A DNA stretch of 64,000 nucleotides from positions 6,014,001-6,078,000 of the forward strand of contig NZ_CP114065.1 in assembly GCF_027627575.1 (NCBI RefSeq), read 5' to 3'. The stretch is from Kribbella sp. CA-293567 (GTDB taxonomy: Bacteria; Actinomycetota; Actinomycetes; Propionibacteriales; Kribbellaceae). The notes under the pieces are model-generated. The model did not search any database and had not been told where the DNA came from. It saw only the letters and a program-made list of their open reading frames with translations. The number at the start of each line of letters is the position of its first letter. Positions within the stretch are counted from its first letter, which is position 1. The translations under genes were made by a program, and so were the position numbers. Positions 25,618-34,390 of this stretch are shown here, piece by piece.

Positions 25618-26454
25618 GTGCTCAGCACCTACCGAGCTTCGCTCGGCGGGGTCAACTTCGGACAGGACGACGACAAGGGCTCGCTGTGGATTCTCTACGG
25701 AATCGACGGTTGGCACTCTCTCGCCTCGACGGGTGAGGTCACTCCGCGAACCGCCCGAAACGGCGGTTGGCGGAACCGGGCGCACTACGCGCCCAAGGGC
25801 CTCACCCTTCGGGGGTCCGTCATCACGACCCTCCCGAACGTCGGCGACGTTATCGACCAGCTCGCCGCCGCCATCCCGCTCGACGTCCCCGAACCTCTCA
25901 CCGTCTACGGCGTCAACGCCGACGACCGTCTGATGTTCGTCCGGCAAGAGGGAACCCCGGACGTCTCCATCGTCAGTCCCTACGAGGCGCTCTACTCCAT
26001 CGGCCTCGTCGCCCCGGACCCGCTGAAGTATGGCGCGATCGAGAAGGTTGCCTCGACCAACCTTCCCAGCTCGACCGGCGGCCTCACGGCTCCCTTCACC
26101 GTTCCCCTGTCGGTTGACTCCGTCACCATCTCGGGCACTGCAACCGGCGAGAACAACGGCAACCTCCCTTCTCCGCCTCGCGTCATCGTCTACGGCCCCG
26201 TCACCGACGCCCGCCTAACGAACGTCGCCACCGGAGAAACCCTCCTCATCAATCTGACGATCGAAGAGGGCGAATACGTGGACCTGGATTTCGCCACCCA
26301 CACCGCCTATCTCAACGGCACCGCTTCTCGACGCGGCTACATCTCCGGCGCTTGGTTCACCCTCCAGCCCGGCGTAACCGAGATCGCCTTCAACTCACCC
26401 ACCTACTCCGCCACCGCGTCCGCCCAGATCGTCTGGCGGGATGCGTGGAAGTGA
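25618..26454 (+). CDS. distal tail protein-like (Dit-like)
   Basis: A 278-residue protein directly after the tape measure (GTG start). The N-terminal GVNFGQDDDKGSLWILYGIDGW and the C-terminal jelly-roll-like TLQPGVTEIAFNSPTYSATASAQIVWRDAW are the usual Dit layout. It forms the hexameric hub joining tail tube to baseplate. Confidence 0.82.
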   Translation: MLSTYRASLGGVNFGQDDDKGSLWILYGIDGWHSLASTGEVTPRTARNGGWRNRAHYAPKGLTLRGSVITTLPNVGDVIDQLAAAIPLDVPEPLTVYGVNADDRLMFVRQEGTPDVSIVSPYEALYSIGLVAPDPLKYGAIEKVASTNLPSSTGGLTAPFTVPLSVDSVTISGTATGENNGNLPSPPRVIVYGPVTDARLTNVATGETLLINLTIEEGEYVDLDFATHTAYLNGTASRRGYISGAWFTLQPGVTEIAFNSPTYSATASAQIVWRDAWK

Positions 26455-26464
26455 GGACCTCACT

Positions 26465-27724
26465 ATGACCGTCGGAACCCCCGCGTGGCTCGCCTCGTCC
26501 GGCGGACTCCCCGCCTACGACGCAACTGAGCTTCGCGTCATCGACTCCATGTACGCGACCTTTGACGGCGCCGTCCTCGGCGCCCGCGAAGGTGTCCGGC
26601 CGGGTGGCAACCCGCTCGCCGTCACGATCGCAGGAAGCAACTGGAACGTCGCTACCGGCATCGCCTCGGTCTCCGGCATCCTCGCCGGCGCCCTCGGCCA
26701 CTACATCGTTCCGGTGACCGCCGCCGAGTCCGGGCCGCTCAACGCCGCGGACGGAACCTTTGGCCGCAAGGACATTGTGGTCCTCCGCGTGTACGACGCT
26801 GAGAACGGCGACGCGACCCGCGAGGCGAAGGTTGAGTACCTGATCGGTACTCCGTCCGCCACCCCGTCCACCCCGGCCGTACCGAGCAAGTCTCTCCTCC
26901 TCGGCACTATCACGGTGCCGAAGGCAACGACCGGCTCGCCGTCGGTCGTCCTCAACACGAAGTACACCGTGGCCTCCGGCGGCATCCTGCCGACCGGCAC
27001 ACGGCCGACCTCGCCGCACCTCGGCCAGACGATCTACAACACCTCAACCGGCGTCATGGAGTACCACGACGGTTCCGGGTGGCTCGCGCTGTCCGGCGGA
27101 ACCCCGGTGACCTTCACTCAGACCACCGCGGGCGCCGGCACCTGGACGAAGCCCGCCAACGCCAAGGACGTCACCGTTGAAATCTGGGGCGGCGGCGGAG
27201 CTGGCGGCGGCGCCGGCGGCACTACGGGTCAGGGCGAGGGCGGCGGAGGGGGCGGCGGCGGATACAGCCGCAAGACCTACGCCGCAACCGATCTCAACGC
27301 CAACGAGGCGTTCACCGTCGGCGCGGGCACGACCGGCGGCGGCGCAACCGGCCCGACCGGTGGCACCACCACCTTCAAGGGCATGAGTGCCACCGGAGGC
27401 ACCGGCGGCCTTGCCATGGCATCGACTGCGGGCGACAGCGCGACGACCGGAGGTAGCGGCGGCGTCGGCTCGGGCGGCGACTACAACGTCCAGGGCGACG
27501 ACGGCGGTAAGGGCCGCGTCCTGGCGGGCAAGGCCATCCTCGCGAGCTACGGCGGCGCGGCCCCGTTCGGCGGCGGCCGGTCCCAGACTCCCGGCAGCGC
27601 CGCGGCTGGAGCGCCCGGCAAGGTCCCCGGCGCGGGTGGTTCCGGCGCCTTCGGCGCGACCACCGGAGTCCTCAACGGAGGCAACGGCGCCGTCGGAAAG
27701 ATCCTCATTACTACGCGCTTCTGA
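26465..27724 (+). CDS. tail fibre/receptor-binding-like protein with glycine-rich domain
   Basis: A 419-residue protein; the ATG at 26465 is preceded by GAGG. The N-terminal 170 residues resemble baseplate attachment domains of actinophage minor tail proteins. From about residue 225 there is a WTKPANAKDVTVEIWGGGGAGGG domain followed by Gly-rich collagen-like sequence to the end, the same 'glycine-rich domain' seen in fibre tips. Likely a host-surface contact protein; the receptor is unknown. Confidence 0.8.
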   Translation: MTVGTPAWLASSGGLPAYDATELRVIDSMYATFDGAVLGAREGVRPGGNPLAVTIAGSNWNVATGIASVSGILAGALGHYIVPVTAAESGPLNAADGTFGRKDIVVLRVYDAENGDATREAKVEYLIGTPSATPSTPAVPSKSLLLGTITVPKATTGSPSVVLNTKYTVASGGILPTGTRPTSPHLGQTIYNTSTGVMEYHDGSGWLALSGGTPVTFTQTTAGAGTWTKPANAKDVTVEIWGGGGAGGGAGGTTGQGEGGGGGGGGYSRKTYAATDLNANEAFTVGAGTTGGGATGPTGGTTTFKGMSATGGTGGLAMASTAGDSATTGGSGGVGSGGDYNVQGDDGGKGRVLAGKAILASYGGAAPFGGGRSQTPGSAAAGAPGKVPGAGGSGAFGATTGVLNGGNGAVGKILITTRF

Positions 27725-27736
27725 TCGGAGCTACTC

Positions 27737-28888
27737 GTGTCCTCCCTCGCCCGTAGCTCTTTCTCCGCGCGGCCGGTGCCCACTGCGCCGGCCGCGTCGG
27801 CCCCCGCGGCCTACACGTGGTACGGCGCGGATCTCGTCTCCGGCGTCATCGTGGAGGAGCTGCCCTTCGTTGCCTCCGGCCCCCTTCAAAGCATCCTCGG
27901 CACCTACACCTCCGTTTCCGGATCGATCGCCCTTCCCGACTGCCCGCCTAACTGGTCCTCCGCGACCGACCCCGGCCGGACGATGCTTGTTTGCGTCCGC
28001 GACCACGACGAGGCCGTCATGTGGGCCGGCATGGTGCTCACCCGCTCCGGCGGGTCCTCCGCGACCGTAGAGCTCTCCCTCGCAACGCTGGAGGCGTACT
28101 TCGACCGCCGCTACGTCAGCGACCGCATCGAGCTACAGCGCGACGGCGCACAGATCGCTCTAGACCTCGCGTACGACGCGGATCACGTCCAGGGCATCGG
28201 CCTCCAGTACGCCGGTACCACGACGCCCTTCAAGTTCGATCGTACGTACTCCAGCCTCTCCGACCAGACCGCGTACTCCCAGCTCACCGAGCTAATGCGC
28301 GTCCAGGACGGCCCGGAGTGGACCATCCGAGTGGACTGGAAGGACGCCGCCAAGACGTCCTTCAAGAAGACCTTCACCACCGCGGCGCGAATCGGCGTCG
28401 CAAGCTCCATCCCCTCGGCCGTCTTCGACATGCCGGGGTCGGTGATCAGTTACACCTTCACCGAGGACTTCACCTCGCGCCGAGGCGCGAACCACATCAG
28501 TATGTTCGGCGACGGCGAGGGCGAGACCCGGCCGACCGGAACGCCGGCAATCGCCTACGACCTGCTGGACAACGGCTGGCCGCGCTTCGAACAGCGCTCG
28601 ACTCGTTCCGGCGTCGTCAAGCCTTCGACGCTCTACTCACATGCGCTCGAAGAGCTGTCCTGGAAGGCCACCGGCGCCCAAATCTTCACCGTCACCGCAA
28701 ACGCCTCCACCGGCCCGATCCTCGGGAAGGACTGGGCACTCGGCCACGACGTCGCACTAGACGTCGCCACGTCACCCCGGCATCCGAACGGCGTAAACAT
28801 CATCGCCCGCGCGATCGGCTGGGAGCTGGACGTCGTCGGCCTCGCCACCGTTACGCCCCTCCTAGAAGAGCAGGACGCCGACTCGTGA
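27737..28888 (+). CDS. minor tail/tail-hub protein
   Basis: A 383-residue protein (GTG start) in the baseplate operon. The hub-like beta-rich core (LQSILGTYTSVSGSIALPD, VMWAGMVLTRSGGSS, TVELSLATLEAYFDRRYVSD) is that of actinophage siphovirus hub proteins that follow the fibre gene. The stop overlaps the next GTG. Confidence 0.78.
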   Translation: MSSLARSSFSARPVPTAPAASAPAAYTWYGADLVSGVIVEELPFVASGPLQSILGTYTSVSGSIALPDCPPNWSSATDPGRTMLVCVRDHDEAVMWAGMVLTRSGGSSATVELSLATLEAYFDRRYVSDRIELQRDGAQIALDLAYDADHVQGIGLQYAGTTTPFKFDRTYSSLSDQTAYSQLTELMRVQDGPEWTIRVDWKDAAKTSFKKTFTTAARIGVASSIPSAVFDMPGSVISYTFTEDFTSRRGANHISMFGDGEGETRPTGTPAIAYDLLDNGWPRFEQRSTRSGVVKPSTLYSHALEELSWKATGAQIFTVTANASTGPILGKDWALGHDVALDVATSPRHPNGVNIIARAIGWELDVVGLATVTPLLEEQDADS

Positions 28889-29658
28889 CCAAGTTCTCAG
28901 ACCGCCTCCCGCCCAACATGGAAACCATCATGCGCGAGCTGGAGGCCCTCCGCGGCGAGGTCCGCGAGATGCGGGCTGCCCGCCGCCTGGAGGCCGCGAC
29001 CATCGGCGGCGGAGGCATCACCATTCAGGGCGGCGCAATCGTCCTGAAGGATGCCGACGGCAACGAAATCGGCAGGCTCGGCATCCGCGAGGATCTCAAC
29101 CCCGGCCCCGGCGGAAAGCCTCAGTCGGGATTCATCCTCCGGCGCTCGGACGGGTCGGTCGCCTTCACCGTGGACGATCCCGACGGCGGCACAACCGGAC
29201 TGAAGCAGTTCGTTGCGATGAGTGACCCGCAGGGCCACATCATCATGTCCAACGACGCCAACAGCGGCTTCGGACTCGCGGCCCCCAACGTCACCGGCGG
29301 CGTCTTCTACAGCACGAACCCCGAGACGATGCCCGGCCACAACGGCACCGGCCTGTTTCAGGTCATGACAGCGGAAGTTCCCGTCTTCCACCCGCGCTAC
29401 CGCGTCAGCGTCGCCGTGAGTTGCCCGGCCTCCGGTTCCGGCGCAGTGGACCTGCGTGTAAACGGCACCTCTCAGGGCGTGAAGTCCGTTCCCACCAACA
29501 GCTTCAACCACTACGACTGGGTGCTTGACGGTAAGGCCCTGTCCGGCGGCTCCCTCGGGACCGTCCTCGGCCTGGAGATTCTCGTCTCCCGCACGGCCGG
29601 AACGACCTCCGACTATATCCGCGTCTCGCCCAACTCCATCATCGCGACCGGTTCCTGA
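28885..29658 (+). CDS. minor tail protein (baseplate-associated)
   Basis: A 257-residue protein. A short N-terminal coiled coil (PNMETIMRELEALRGEVREMRAA) leads into a beta-rich body with DADGNEIGRLGIRED and FILRRSDGSVAFTVDDPDG, typical of phage tail collar/spike elements. A reverse GTTTACAC octamer lies inside at 29456. The precise role is unknown. Confidence 0.7.
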   Translation: MTKFSDRLPPNMETIMRELEALRGEVREMRAARRLEAATIGGGGITIQGGAIVLKDADGNEIGRLGIREDLNPGPGGKPQSGFILRRSDGSVAFTVDDPDGGTTGLKQFVAMSDPQGHIIMSNDANSGFGLAAPNVTGGVFYSTNPETMPGHNGTGLFQVMTAEVPVFHPRYRVSVAVSCPASGSGAVDLRVNGTSQGVKSVPTNSFNHYDWVLDGKALSGGSLGTVLGLEILVSRTAGTTSDYIRVSPNSIIATGS

Positions 29659-29689
29659 CTTCCCCTTCTCTACAAGGAGAAACCTCCTC

Positions 29690-30496
29690 ATGACCAACGC
29701 CTACGACCGCGTCTCCCTCGGTAAGGACTCGTCCGGCCGGGCCGTCACCGTCAATCGCCGGACCAAGCTCATGCTTGAGCTGACCGCCAAGGCGTCCGGC
29801 GTCACCCCGACCATCGTCCAGGGGTCCTACCGCGGCGCGAACGGCGCTTCGGCCTCCGCCGGCACTCACGACGGCGGCGGCGTCCTGGACCTTCGGACGT
29901 GGAACCTCACCGCCGCGCAGCGCAACCGGTGGACCGCCGCAGCTCGCGCGGTCGGATTCATCGTGTGGTACCGGACGGTCCTACAGGGCTTCACCCCTCA
30001 CCTCCACATCATCGCCAAGGGTGACCGCGACATGTCCCCGTCGGCCGAGCGTCAGGTCTACGCCGCGAACAACGGCCGAAACGGCCTGAAGTCGAACAAG
30101 GTTGACACGAGCAACCAAGGCGTCCCCACCTTCAACTACGAGGCCGCGACCGCGCCGCCGCTGCCCGTCGGTGCCTACCGCGTCTCCCTCGCCGCGGTCG
30201 CCTACGCCGCGAACGGCGCCGCTCACTTCCGCAGCGGTCAGGTTGTCGCCCTCAACTCGGCGCAGAACTTCCACGCTTGGCTTCTGCGAACCGGCGTCAT
30301 CTCGCAGCGCAACGCCGACGTCTGGGCGCGGGCGATCCGTCAAGCCAACTGGGTTGGCGCCCGCAGCGAGTACCGCGCGGCCATCGTCCGATTCCAGATC
30401 CGCCACGGCCTCACCCCGGACGGCGTCGTCGGCCCGCGTACTCAGGCCAAGATCGCCGCCCTGATGCCGCGCAGTACCTACCGCGTCGTTGCCTGA
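29690..30496 (+). CDS. endolysin: M15-type peptidase with peptidoglycan-binding domain
   Basis: A 268-residue lysin starting after an AAGGAG site. The M15 zinc-peptidase core has H60 and D67 in AGTHDGGGVLDL and H106 in PHLHII. The C-terminal part (about 200-268) is a PG_binding_1 domain (FQIRHGLTPDGVVGPRTQAKI). It cuts peptide cross-links in the cell wall for lysis. The holin gene follows. Confidence 0.9.
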   Translation: MTNAYDRVSLGKDSSGRAVTVNRRTKLMLELTAKASGVTPTIVQGSYRGANGASASAGTHDGGGVLDLRTWNLTAAQRNRWTAAARAVGFIVWYRTVLQGFTPHLHIIAKGDRDMSPSAERQVYAANNGRNGLKSNKVDTSNQGVPTFNYEAATAPPLPVGAYRVSLAAVAYAANGAAHFRSGQVVALNSAQNFHAWLLRTGVISQRNADVWARAIRQANWVGARSEYRAAIVRFQIRHGLTPDGVVGPRTQAKIAALMPRSTYRVVA

Positions 30497-30529
30497 CGCA
30501 ACCGTCTCTTCTCTCCGAAAGGCTCCACC

Positions 30530-30745
30530 GTGAACAGCGTTCTGAAGTTCCTCGCCCCGTACCGCAAGGCGATCCTGTCCGGCGTCCTGATGGCGGCCCC
30601 GGTCGCCTGGCAGGTAATGGGTGACGGCCACCTGAGCCACGCGGAGGCCGGCCTCGTCATCGGCGCCTTCCTCACCGGCGCGGGCGTGGTCTACAAGGTC
30701 CCCAACGCCAAGCTCCCCGACGCCAAGCACATGGCGGGTAGCTGA
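30530..30745 (+). CDS. putative holin
   Basis: A 71-residue membrane protein (GTG start) right after the endolysin. It has two hydrophobic segments (about 15-31, ILSGVLMAAPVAWQVMG, and 40-57, AGLVIGAFLTGAGVVYK) and a short polar tail, the class II holin layout. It would form the membrane lesion that releases the endolysin. Confidence 0.78.
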   Translation: MNSVLKFLAPYRKAILSGVLMAAPVAWQVMGDGHLSHAEAGLVIGAFLTGAGVVYKVPNAKLPDAKHMAGS

Positions 30746-30749
30746 CCCC

Positions 30750-31103
30750 ATGGACACAACCACCGCCGTTACTAACGTCGCGGTGGCGATGCTCTCCGGC
30801 GGCGTCCTCGTCTACATCAGGGACGCCGTCAAGGCTCGGCGCGCACGCCGACTCGCAGAGTCCCCCGAGGCTCGCGAGTCGGCGAACGTCCGCGTCGTGG
30901 CCGAAGCCCGCGACGAGCTGGCCGAGGACAACCGCCGCCTCCGCGTCATCATCACCGAGGACCGCGTCCGTCACGCCGAGGACCGCGCCGAGTGGGCGCG
31001 CGAGAAGGCGGAGATGCGCGGCGAGATCTCGACGCTAGAGGCCAAGGTCCGCGCCGTCCTCCACGAGGTCGAAGCCTTCCACCGCCGCTATCCCGAAGCC
31101 TGA
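30750..31103 (+). CDS. single-span membrane protein with coiled coil (lysis module)
   Basis: A 117-residue protein. One N-terminal membrane helix (VAVAMLSGGVLVYIRDAV) is followed by a long charged coiled coil (ARDELAEDNRRLRVIITEDRVRHAEDRAEW). Position next to the holin suggests a lysis accessory (second holin or spanin-like). Its TGA stop is also the first three bases of the 31-bp repeat at 31101. Confidence 0.62.
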   Translation: MDTTTAVTNVAVAMLSGGVLVYIRDAVKARRARRLAESPEARESANVRVVAEARDELAEDNRRLRVIITEDRVRHAEDRAEWAREKAEMRGEISTLEAKVRAVLHEVEAFHRRYPEA

Positions 31104-31131
31104 GCAAACGGCCACTCGCTGACCTACCTCC
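31101..31131 (+). promoter_or_regulatory. 31-bp repeat copy 3, promoter-like, upstream of dNMP kinase
   Basis: TGAGCAAA, then CGCTGACCTACCTCC ending at 31131. The first TGA is the stop codon of the preceding gene. The next start codon is at 31163. Confidence 0.6.
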
Positions 31132-31162
31132 AAGGGAGACCACCACCCTAGGAGCACGCCAC

Positions 31163-31789
31163 ATGGCAACCCATCTCATCGGAATCACCGGCCGCAAGCG
31201 GTCCGGCAAAGACACCTTCGCCGAGCGCCTCGTGACTGAGCACGGCTTCAAGCGGTTTGCCTTCGCGGACAACCTCCGCAAGGCCGCCCTCGCGATTGAC
31301 CCGATCGTCGGCGTGGAGTGTGGGCGCTACTCCGAGGACGTGGACTTGTTCGTCCGCCTCTCCGAGGTCATCGCTGCCCACGGCTGGGAGGGCGTAAAGG
31401 ATTCCCCCTACGACGCCGAGGTCCGCCGCACCCTCCAGCGCGTCGGCGTCACGGCCCGCGAGCTGGACCCAGGGATTTGGGTCAGGCCCGTAATGCACGC
31501 CATCGGCAACCACGACGGCCCGGCCGTCATCACGGACGTCCGCTTCCCCAACGAGCTGGAGGCCGTCCACGACGCCGACGGCTGGTCAGTCCGCGTCACC
31601 CGCTCCGGCCTGCCTGACGACGGCGACCTCCACATCTCGGAGACCGCCCTTGACGACGCCGCGGTCAACCTCGGCTACTCCAATAACTCGAGCATCTCGG
31701 CCCTCCACGCGAAGGCCGATGAGTGCGTCCGCGTCCTCCGCAACAACGGCGACGCCGAGCTGATCGGCCGCTCCGACACCTGGCAGTAG
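31163..31789 (+). CDS. deoxynucleoside monophosphate kinase-like protein
   Basis: A 208-residue P-loop kinase. The Walker A motif is GRKRSGKDTF at residues 8-17, with the typical phage dNMP-kinase pattern FAFADNLRKAAL, VITDVRFPNELEAV and RVTRSG. It would phosphorylate dNMPs for phage DNA synthesis. It starts after TAGGAG and heads the block downstream of the third 31-bp repeat. Confidence 0.88.
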   Translation: MATHLIGITGRKRSGKDTFAERLVTEHGFKRFAFADNLRKAALAIDPIVGVECGRYSEDVDLFVRLSEVIAAHGWEGVKDSPYDAEVRRTLQRVGVTARELDPGIWVRPVMHAIGNHDGPAVITDVRFPNELEAVHDADGWSVRVTRSGLPDDGDLHISETALDDAAVNLGYSNNSSISALHAKADECVRVLRNNGDAELIGRSDTWQ

Positions 31790-31794
31790 CCCTC

Positions 31795-31829
31795 ACGGCC
31801 CGTCCCCATACCAGGGGGCGGGCCGTTTT
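31795..31829 (+). terminator. intrinsic terminator after the dNMP kinase
   Basis: A 13-bp stem (31795-31807 with 31814-31826, one G-T pair) is followed by TTTT. It ends the preceding transcript just before the operator at 31838. Confidence 0.85.
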
Positions 31830-31837
31830 GCGTTCTG

Positions 31838-31858
31838 CCACTCCGAGGTTGCTAGTGG
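31838..31858 (+). promoter_or_regulatory. operator-family site A (degenerate) upstream of 31930 gene
   Basis: CCACT...AGTGG with the family's internal GAGGTT, in the same place relative to a TCTGCCA -35-like box as the other sites, but with no good -10. A further left half-site CCACTCGGAGG starts at 31913 and overlaps the ribosome site of the next gene. Confidence 0.5.
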
Positions 31859-31929
31859 CCCCTCAGCCGGGCACACTGGAGCTTCGGCCCGAACCGGCCG
31901 GTAACTCACCGACCACTCGGAGGCTCACC

Positions 31930-32496
31930 GTGGGCAAGAAATCCCTGGAGCGCGTCAAGGCCGACGCCGCTACCGCGCTGGAGAAGTACTTCACCGAGGG
32001 TGAGAACAACATCGACCTCCTCCGCTCGGCGGGCGCCGCCGTGGTCGAGCTGCGCTCCCGCTTCCAACAAAAGGACGGCTCGACCGACTGGGCCGGCCGT
32101 TCGCAGGACTACCGCGACGCGATCCGCGACGTTTACACGCGCGCCCACCTCTCCCAGGACCAGGTCTCGAAGCTCCCCGGCAAGCTCGGCTACCACGTCC
32201 GGCAGGCTCTCGGCGCCCGCATCTCCGCCGACGAACTGGAGGCGGCGGGATTCAAGGCGGAGGACCCGAAGATCCGACAGAACGCGCGCCGTACGACAGC
32301 GGCGGCTCTTGCGGCGACAGTCGCACCGTCGGTGACGCCGGCCGTCCTCATCGTTCACGCCAACTCTCTCCTCAAGCGGGCCGACTCCGGCGACGGGCTG
32401 GCCGAGATGACGGAGCAGGAGCGCGAGGTCTGCCGTATCGCACTCGCCGCCATCGAAAAGCACGCGGCATCCCTGAGCAAGGCGCTCGCGGGCTGA
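31930..32496 (+). CDS. phage protein of unknown function
   Basis: A 188-residue, mostly helical protein (GTG start behind CGGAGG). The N-terminus VGKKSLERVKADAATALEKYFTE and the motif SQDYRDAIRDVYTRAHLSQDQVSKLPGKLGYHVRQAL suggest DNA- or protein-binding helices. It lies alone between a terminator and the first palindromic element, behind a degenerate operator. A GTTTACAC octamer is inside at 32131. Not recognised. Confidence 0.7.
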   Translation: MGKKSLERVKADAATALEKYFTEGENNIDLLRSAGAAVVELRSRFQQKDGSTDWAGRSQDYRDAIRDVYTRAHLSQDQVSKLPGKLGYHVRQALGARISADELEAAGFKAEDPKIRQNARRTTAAALAATVAPSVTPAVLIVHANSLLKRADSGDGLAEMTEQEREVCRIALAAIEKHAASLSKALAG

Positions 32497-32500
32497 CGCG

Positions 32501-32607
32501 GGGAAGCAGGGAGCAGGCGGGGTGACCCCTTTTCCTACCTCTTACTCTGCGCTCTCGCATTGGAGAGAGGTACGAAATAGGTACACCCCGCCTGCTTCCT
32601 GCTTCCC
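32501..32607. repeat. 107-bp palindromic element, copy 1
   Basis: Two 42-nt arms (32501-32542 and 32566-32607) match at 36 of 42 positions around a 23-nt loop beginning TACTCTGCGC. The left arm is identical to that of copy 2 at 55657; the right arm has diverged. It lies in the gap after the 31930 gene. It is not coding: similar frames read from both copies are a by-product of the repeat. Confidence 0.9.
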
Positions 32608-32655
32608 CGCCCCGCCGGACCCCCCGCGTCCGCCCCGCCACTGACTCCACTCGTT

Positions 32656-32689
32656 GCCCCCGGCCTCCACCTCGGAGACCGGGGGCTTT
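32656..32689 (+). terminator. intrinsic terminator
   Basis: GCCCCCGG (32656-32663) and CCGGGGGC (32679-32686) enclose a further CTCC/GGAG stem and are followed by TTT. It lies between the palindromic element and the fourth 31-bp repeat. Confidence 0.75.
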
Positions 32690-32704
32690 CGCATGCCCGC
32701 GTCA

Positions 32705-32735
32705 TGAGCAGATCGGCCCCGGCTGACCCACCTCC
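32705..32735 (+). promoter_or_regulatory. 31-bp repeat copy 4, promoter-like, upstream of exonuclease
   Basis: TGAGCAGA, then CGGCTGACCCACCTCC ending at 32735. It lies just after a terminator and 41 bp before the exonuclease ATG, which fits a promoter. Confidence 0.65.
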
Positions 32736-32776
32736 CCCTTGACCACACTCAAGGATCAAGGGAGCACGACCACCTC

Positions 32777-33856
32777 ATGACCGACCCCTTTTCGATCATC
32801 AAGACTGAGCTTCCCCGCGACCGTTGGGGACGCCCGTTGATCACCCCGCCGGACGGCGGCGAGACCGTCGCCTACCAGCGCGTGACGACCTTCGTCGGCG
32901 CCCTGGAGGACACCTACCACCTGAGCCTCTGGTCTCAGCGCATGGTCGCGCTCGGCATGGCCAACCGGCCAGACCTCCAGCTCGCCGCGTCTGCCATCAC
33001 CGACCCCACGGACCAGTACGCGAAGCGGACCCTCAACGACATTGCCAAGTCGGCCCGCGAGGCCGCCGGTGCCGGTGCCGCTGCAACGACCGGAACGGCC
33101 CTCCACACGCTCTCCGAGAAGATCGACCGGGGCGAGGACGTCGGCACCGTTCCCGCGGCCTACCTGCCCGACCTGGAGGCATACAGGCGGGTGACGAAGT
33201 ACTTCGCCACCCTGGCAATCGAAGGCTTCTGTGTCCGCGATGACTTGCGCGTCGGCGGCTCTTACGACCGCATCGTCCAGTTCACCGCCGAGGGCCTGGA
33301 CCAGTACGAGCGCGAGCACGGCGAGCGTCTGTGCTACCCCGGACCCGATGCCGACGGCAACATTCGCGCGGGACTCGGCGACGAGGTCCAGCCCGGAGAC
33401 ACGATGATCGGCGACCTGAAGACCGGCAACGTGGACTTCGGCATCGGCAAAATCGCCATGCAACTCGGCACCTACGCCAACTCGGTCGATTACGACCACA
33501 CCCTAGGCGCGCGTACGCCGCTGGTCGGCAACCCGTCGAAGAAGTGGGGCGTCATCGTCCACCTCCCGGCGGGCACCGGCGCCGCCCGGCTGATCTTCGT
33601 TGACGTCGCCGCGGGTTTCGACACCGCGTACGTCCTCGCGGTCGGCGTCCACGCATGGCGCAAGCGGAAGGACTTGTCCTTCCCCTTCGCCTCCGTCCAG
33701 GTTCACGCCGACCTCGGCCCGTCGCTGGTCGAGCAGATCAACGCGGCGCCGTCGTACAAGGCCCTGGAGTCGATCTACCAGGCCAACGCCGAGAAGTGGA
33801 CGCCCGGCCTGACCACGCTCGCCAAGGCCCGCACGGCCGAGCTGGCGGCTTCCTAG
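32777..33856 (+). CDS. PD-(D/E)XK exonuclease (RecB/Cas4-like)
   Basis: A 359-residue phage nuclease. The RecB-type catalytic core is in TMIGDLKTGNVDFG (Asp and Lys of the D-x-K signature), followed by MQLGTYANSVDYD and the Gln/Tyr helix. It probably acts as a 5'-3' exonuclease with the small protein encoded next in phage recombination and replication. Transcription probably starts at the 31-bp repeat 4. Confidence 0.85.
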   Translation: MTDPFSIIKTELPRDRWGRPLITPPDGGETVAYQRVTTFVGALEDTYHLSLWSQRMVALGMANRPDLQLAASAITDPTDQYAKRTLNDIAKSAREAAGAGAAATTGTALHTLSEKIDRGEDVGTVPAAYLPDLEAYRRVTKYFATLAIEGFCVRDDLRVGGSYDRIVQFTAEGLDQYEREHGERLCYPGPDADGNIRAGLGDEVQPGDTMIGDLKTGNVDFGIGKIAMQLGTYANSVDYDHTLGARTPLVGNPSKKWGVIVHLPAGTGAARLIFVDVAAGFDTAYVLAVGVHAWRKRKDLSFPFASVQVHADLGPSLVEQINAAPSYKALESIYQANAEKWTPGLTTLAKARTAELAAS

Positions 33857-33865
33857 CCCTTACCC

Positions 33866-33914
33866 CGCGTCTGCTCAGTCCCCCGGATTCGTCCGGCGGG
33901 ACTGAGCAGACGCG
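33866..33914 (+). terminator. perfect 17-bp hairpin whose right arm is part of the next 31-bp repeat
   Basis: CGCGTCTGCTCAGTCCC (33866-33882) is the exact reverse complement of 33898-33914, and the loop is itself a CCGGA-TTCG-TCCGG hairpin. It follows the exonuclease stop. The right arm contains TGAGCAGACGCG, the left block of repeat copy 5, so a strong RNA hairpin and a promoter-like element share sequence. Confidence 0.8.
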
Positions 33915-33933
33915 CCCTCGCTGACCCACCTCC
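33903..33933 (+). promoter_or_regulatory. 31-bp repeat copy 5, promoter-like, upstream of 33992 gene
   Basis: TGAGCAGA, then CGCTGACCCACCTCC ending at 33933. The start codon of the next gene is 58 bp downstream. It overlaps the right arm of a perfect hairpin. Confidence 0.6.
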
Positions 33934-33991
33934 CTTACGTAACCGGCCGCCCGGCCGCCAACAAGCCAATGCAACAGGAGATCACCACCAC

Positions 33992-34381
33992 ATGAGCGAC
34001 AACTTTGGTAAGCCGTCCTCGTCCGCCGGCATCGAGTGGAAGAACCTTCTCGGCAGCCTCGTCATCGTCAAGGTCCACGAGGTCATCGCGGCCATGAAGA
34101 CCGTTCACGGCGAGGGCTCGGCCGTCCGCGCGGACGTCATCGTCCTGGACGACAAGGGCGCCGACGCCAAGGCTGGAACGGAGTACATCGACACGCTGAT
34201 CTTCCCGAAGGTCCTTCAGTCGCAGGTCAAGAGCCAGGTCGGCGGGATGGTGCTCGGCCGCGTCGGCCAGGGCGTCGCGAAGCCGTCCCAGTCGGCGCCG
34301 TGGACCTTCAACGAGGCCACCGAGGCGGACGCGGTCGTCGCGCGCGCCTACCTCCAGGAGAAGAGCCCGACTCCGTTCTGA
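33992..34381 (+). CDS. small phage protein beside the exonuclease (possible ssDNA-binding role)
   Basis: A 129-residue protein with beta-rich sequence (GIEWKNLLGSLVIVKVHEV, SAVRADVIVLDDKG, EYIDTLIFPKVLQSQVKSQVGGMVLGRVGQG). The size, position after a RecB-like nuclease and OB-like strand pattern fit a single-strand-binding or annealing partner, but there is no diagnostic motif. Terminated by a strong hairpin at 34414. Confidence 0.6.
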   Translation: MSDNFGKPSSSAGIEWKNLLGSLVIVKVHEVIAAMKTVHGEGSAVRADVIVLDDKGADAKAGTEYIDTLIFPKVLQSQVKSQVGGMVLGRVGQGVAKPSQSAPWTFNEATEADAVVARAYLQEKSPTPF

Positions 34382-34390
34382 CCGATCGCA

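Noticed and set aside
32372-32650. Leftward open frame over palindrome copy 1 that resembles one at 55585-55788
   Set aside because: The protein similarity (RKRGHPACSLLP-like) is produced by the repeated palindromic DNA; both frames lack ribosome sites and cross the hairpin arms.
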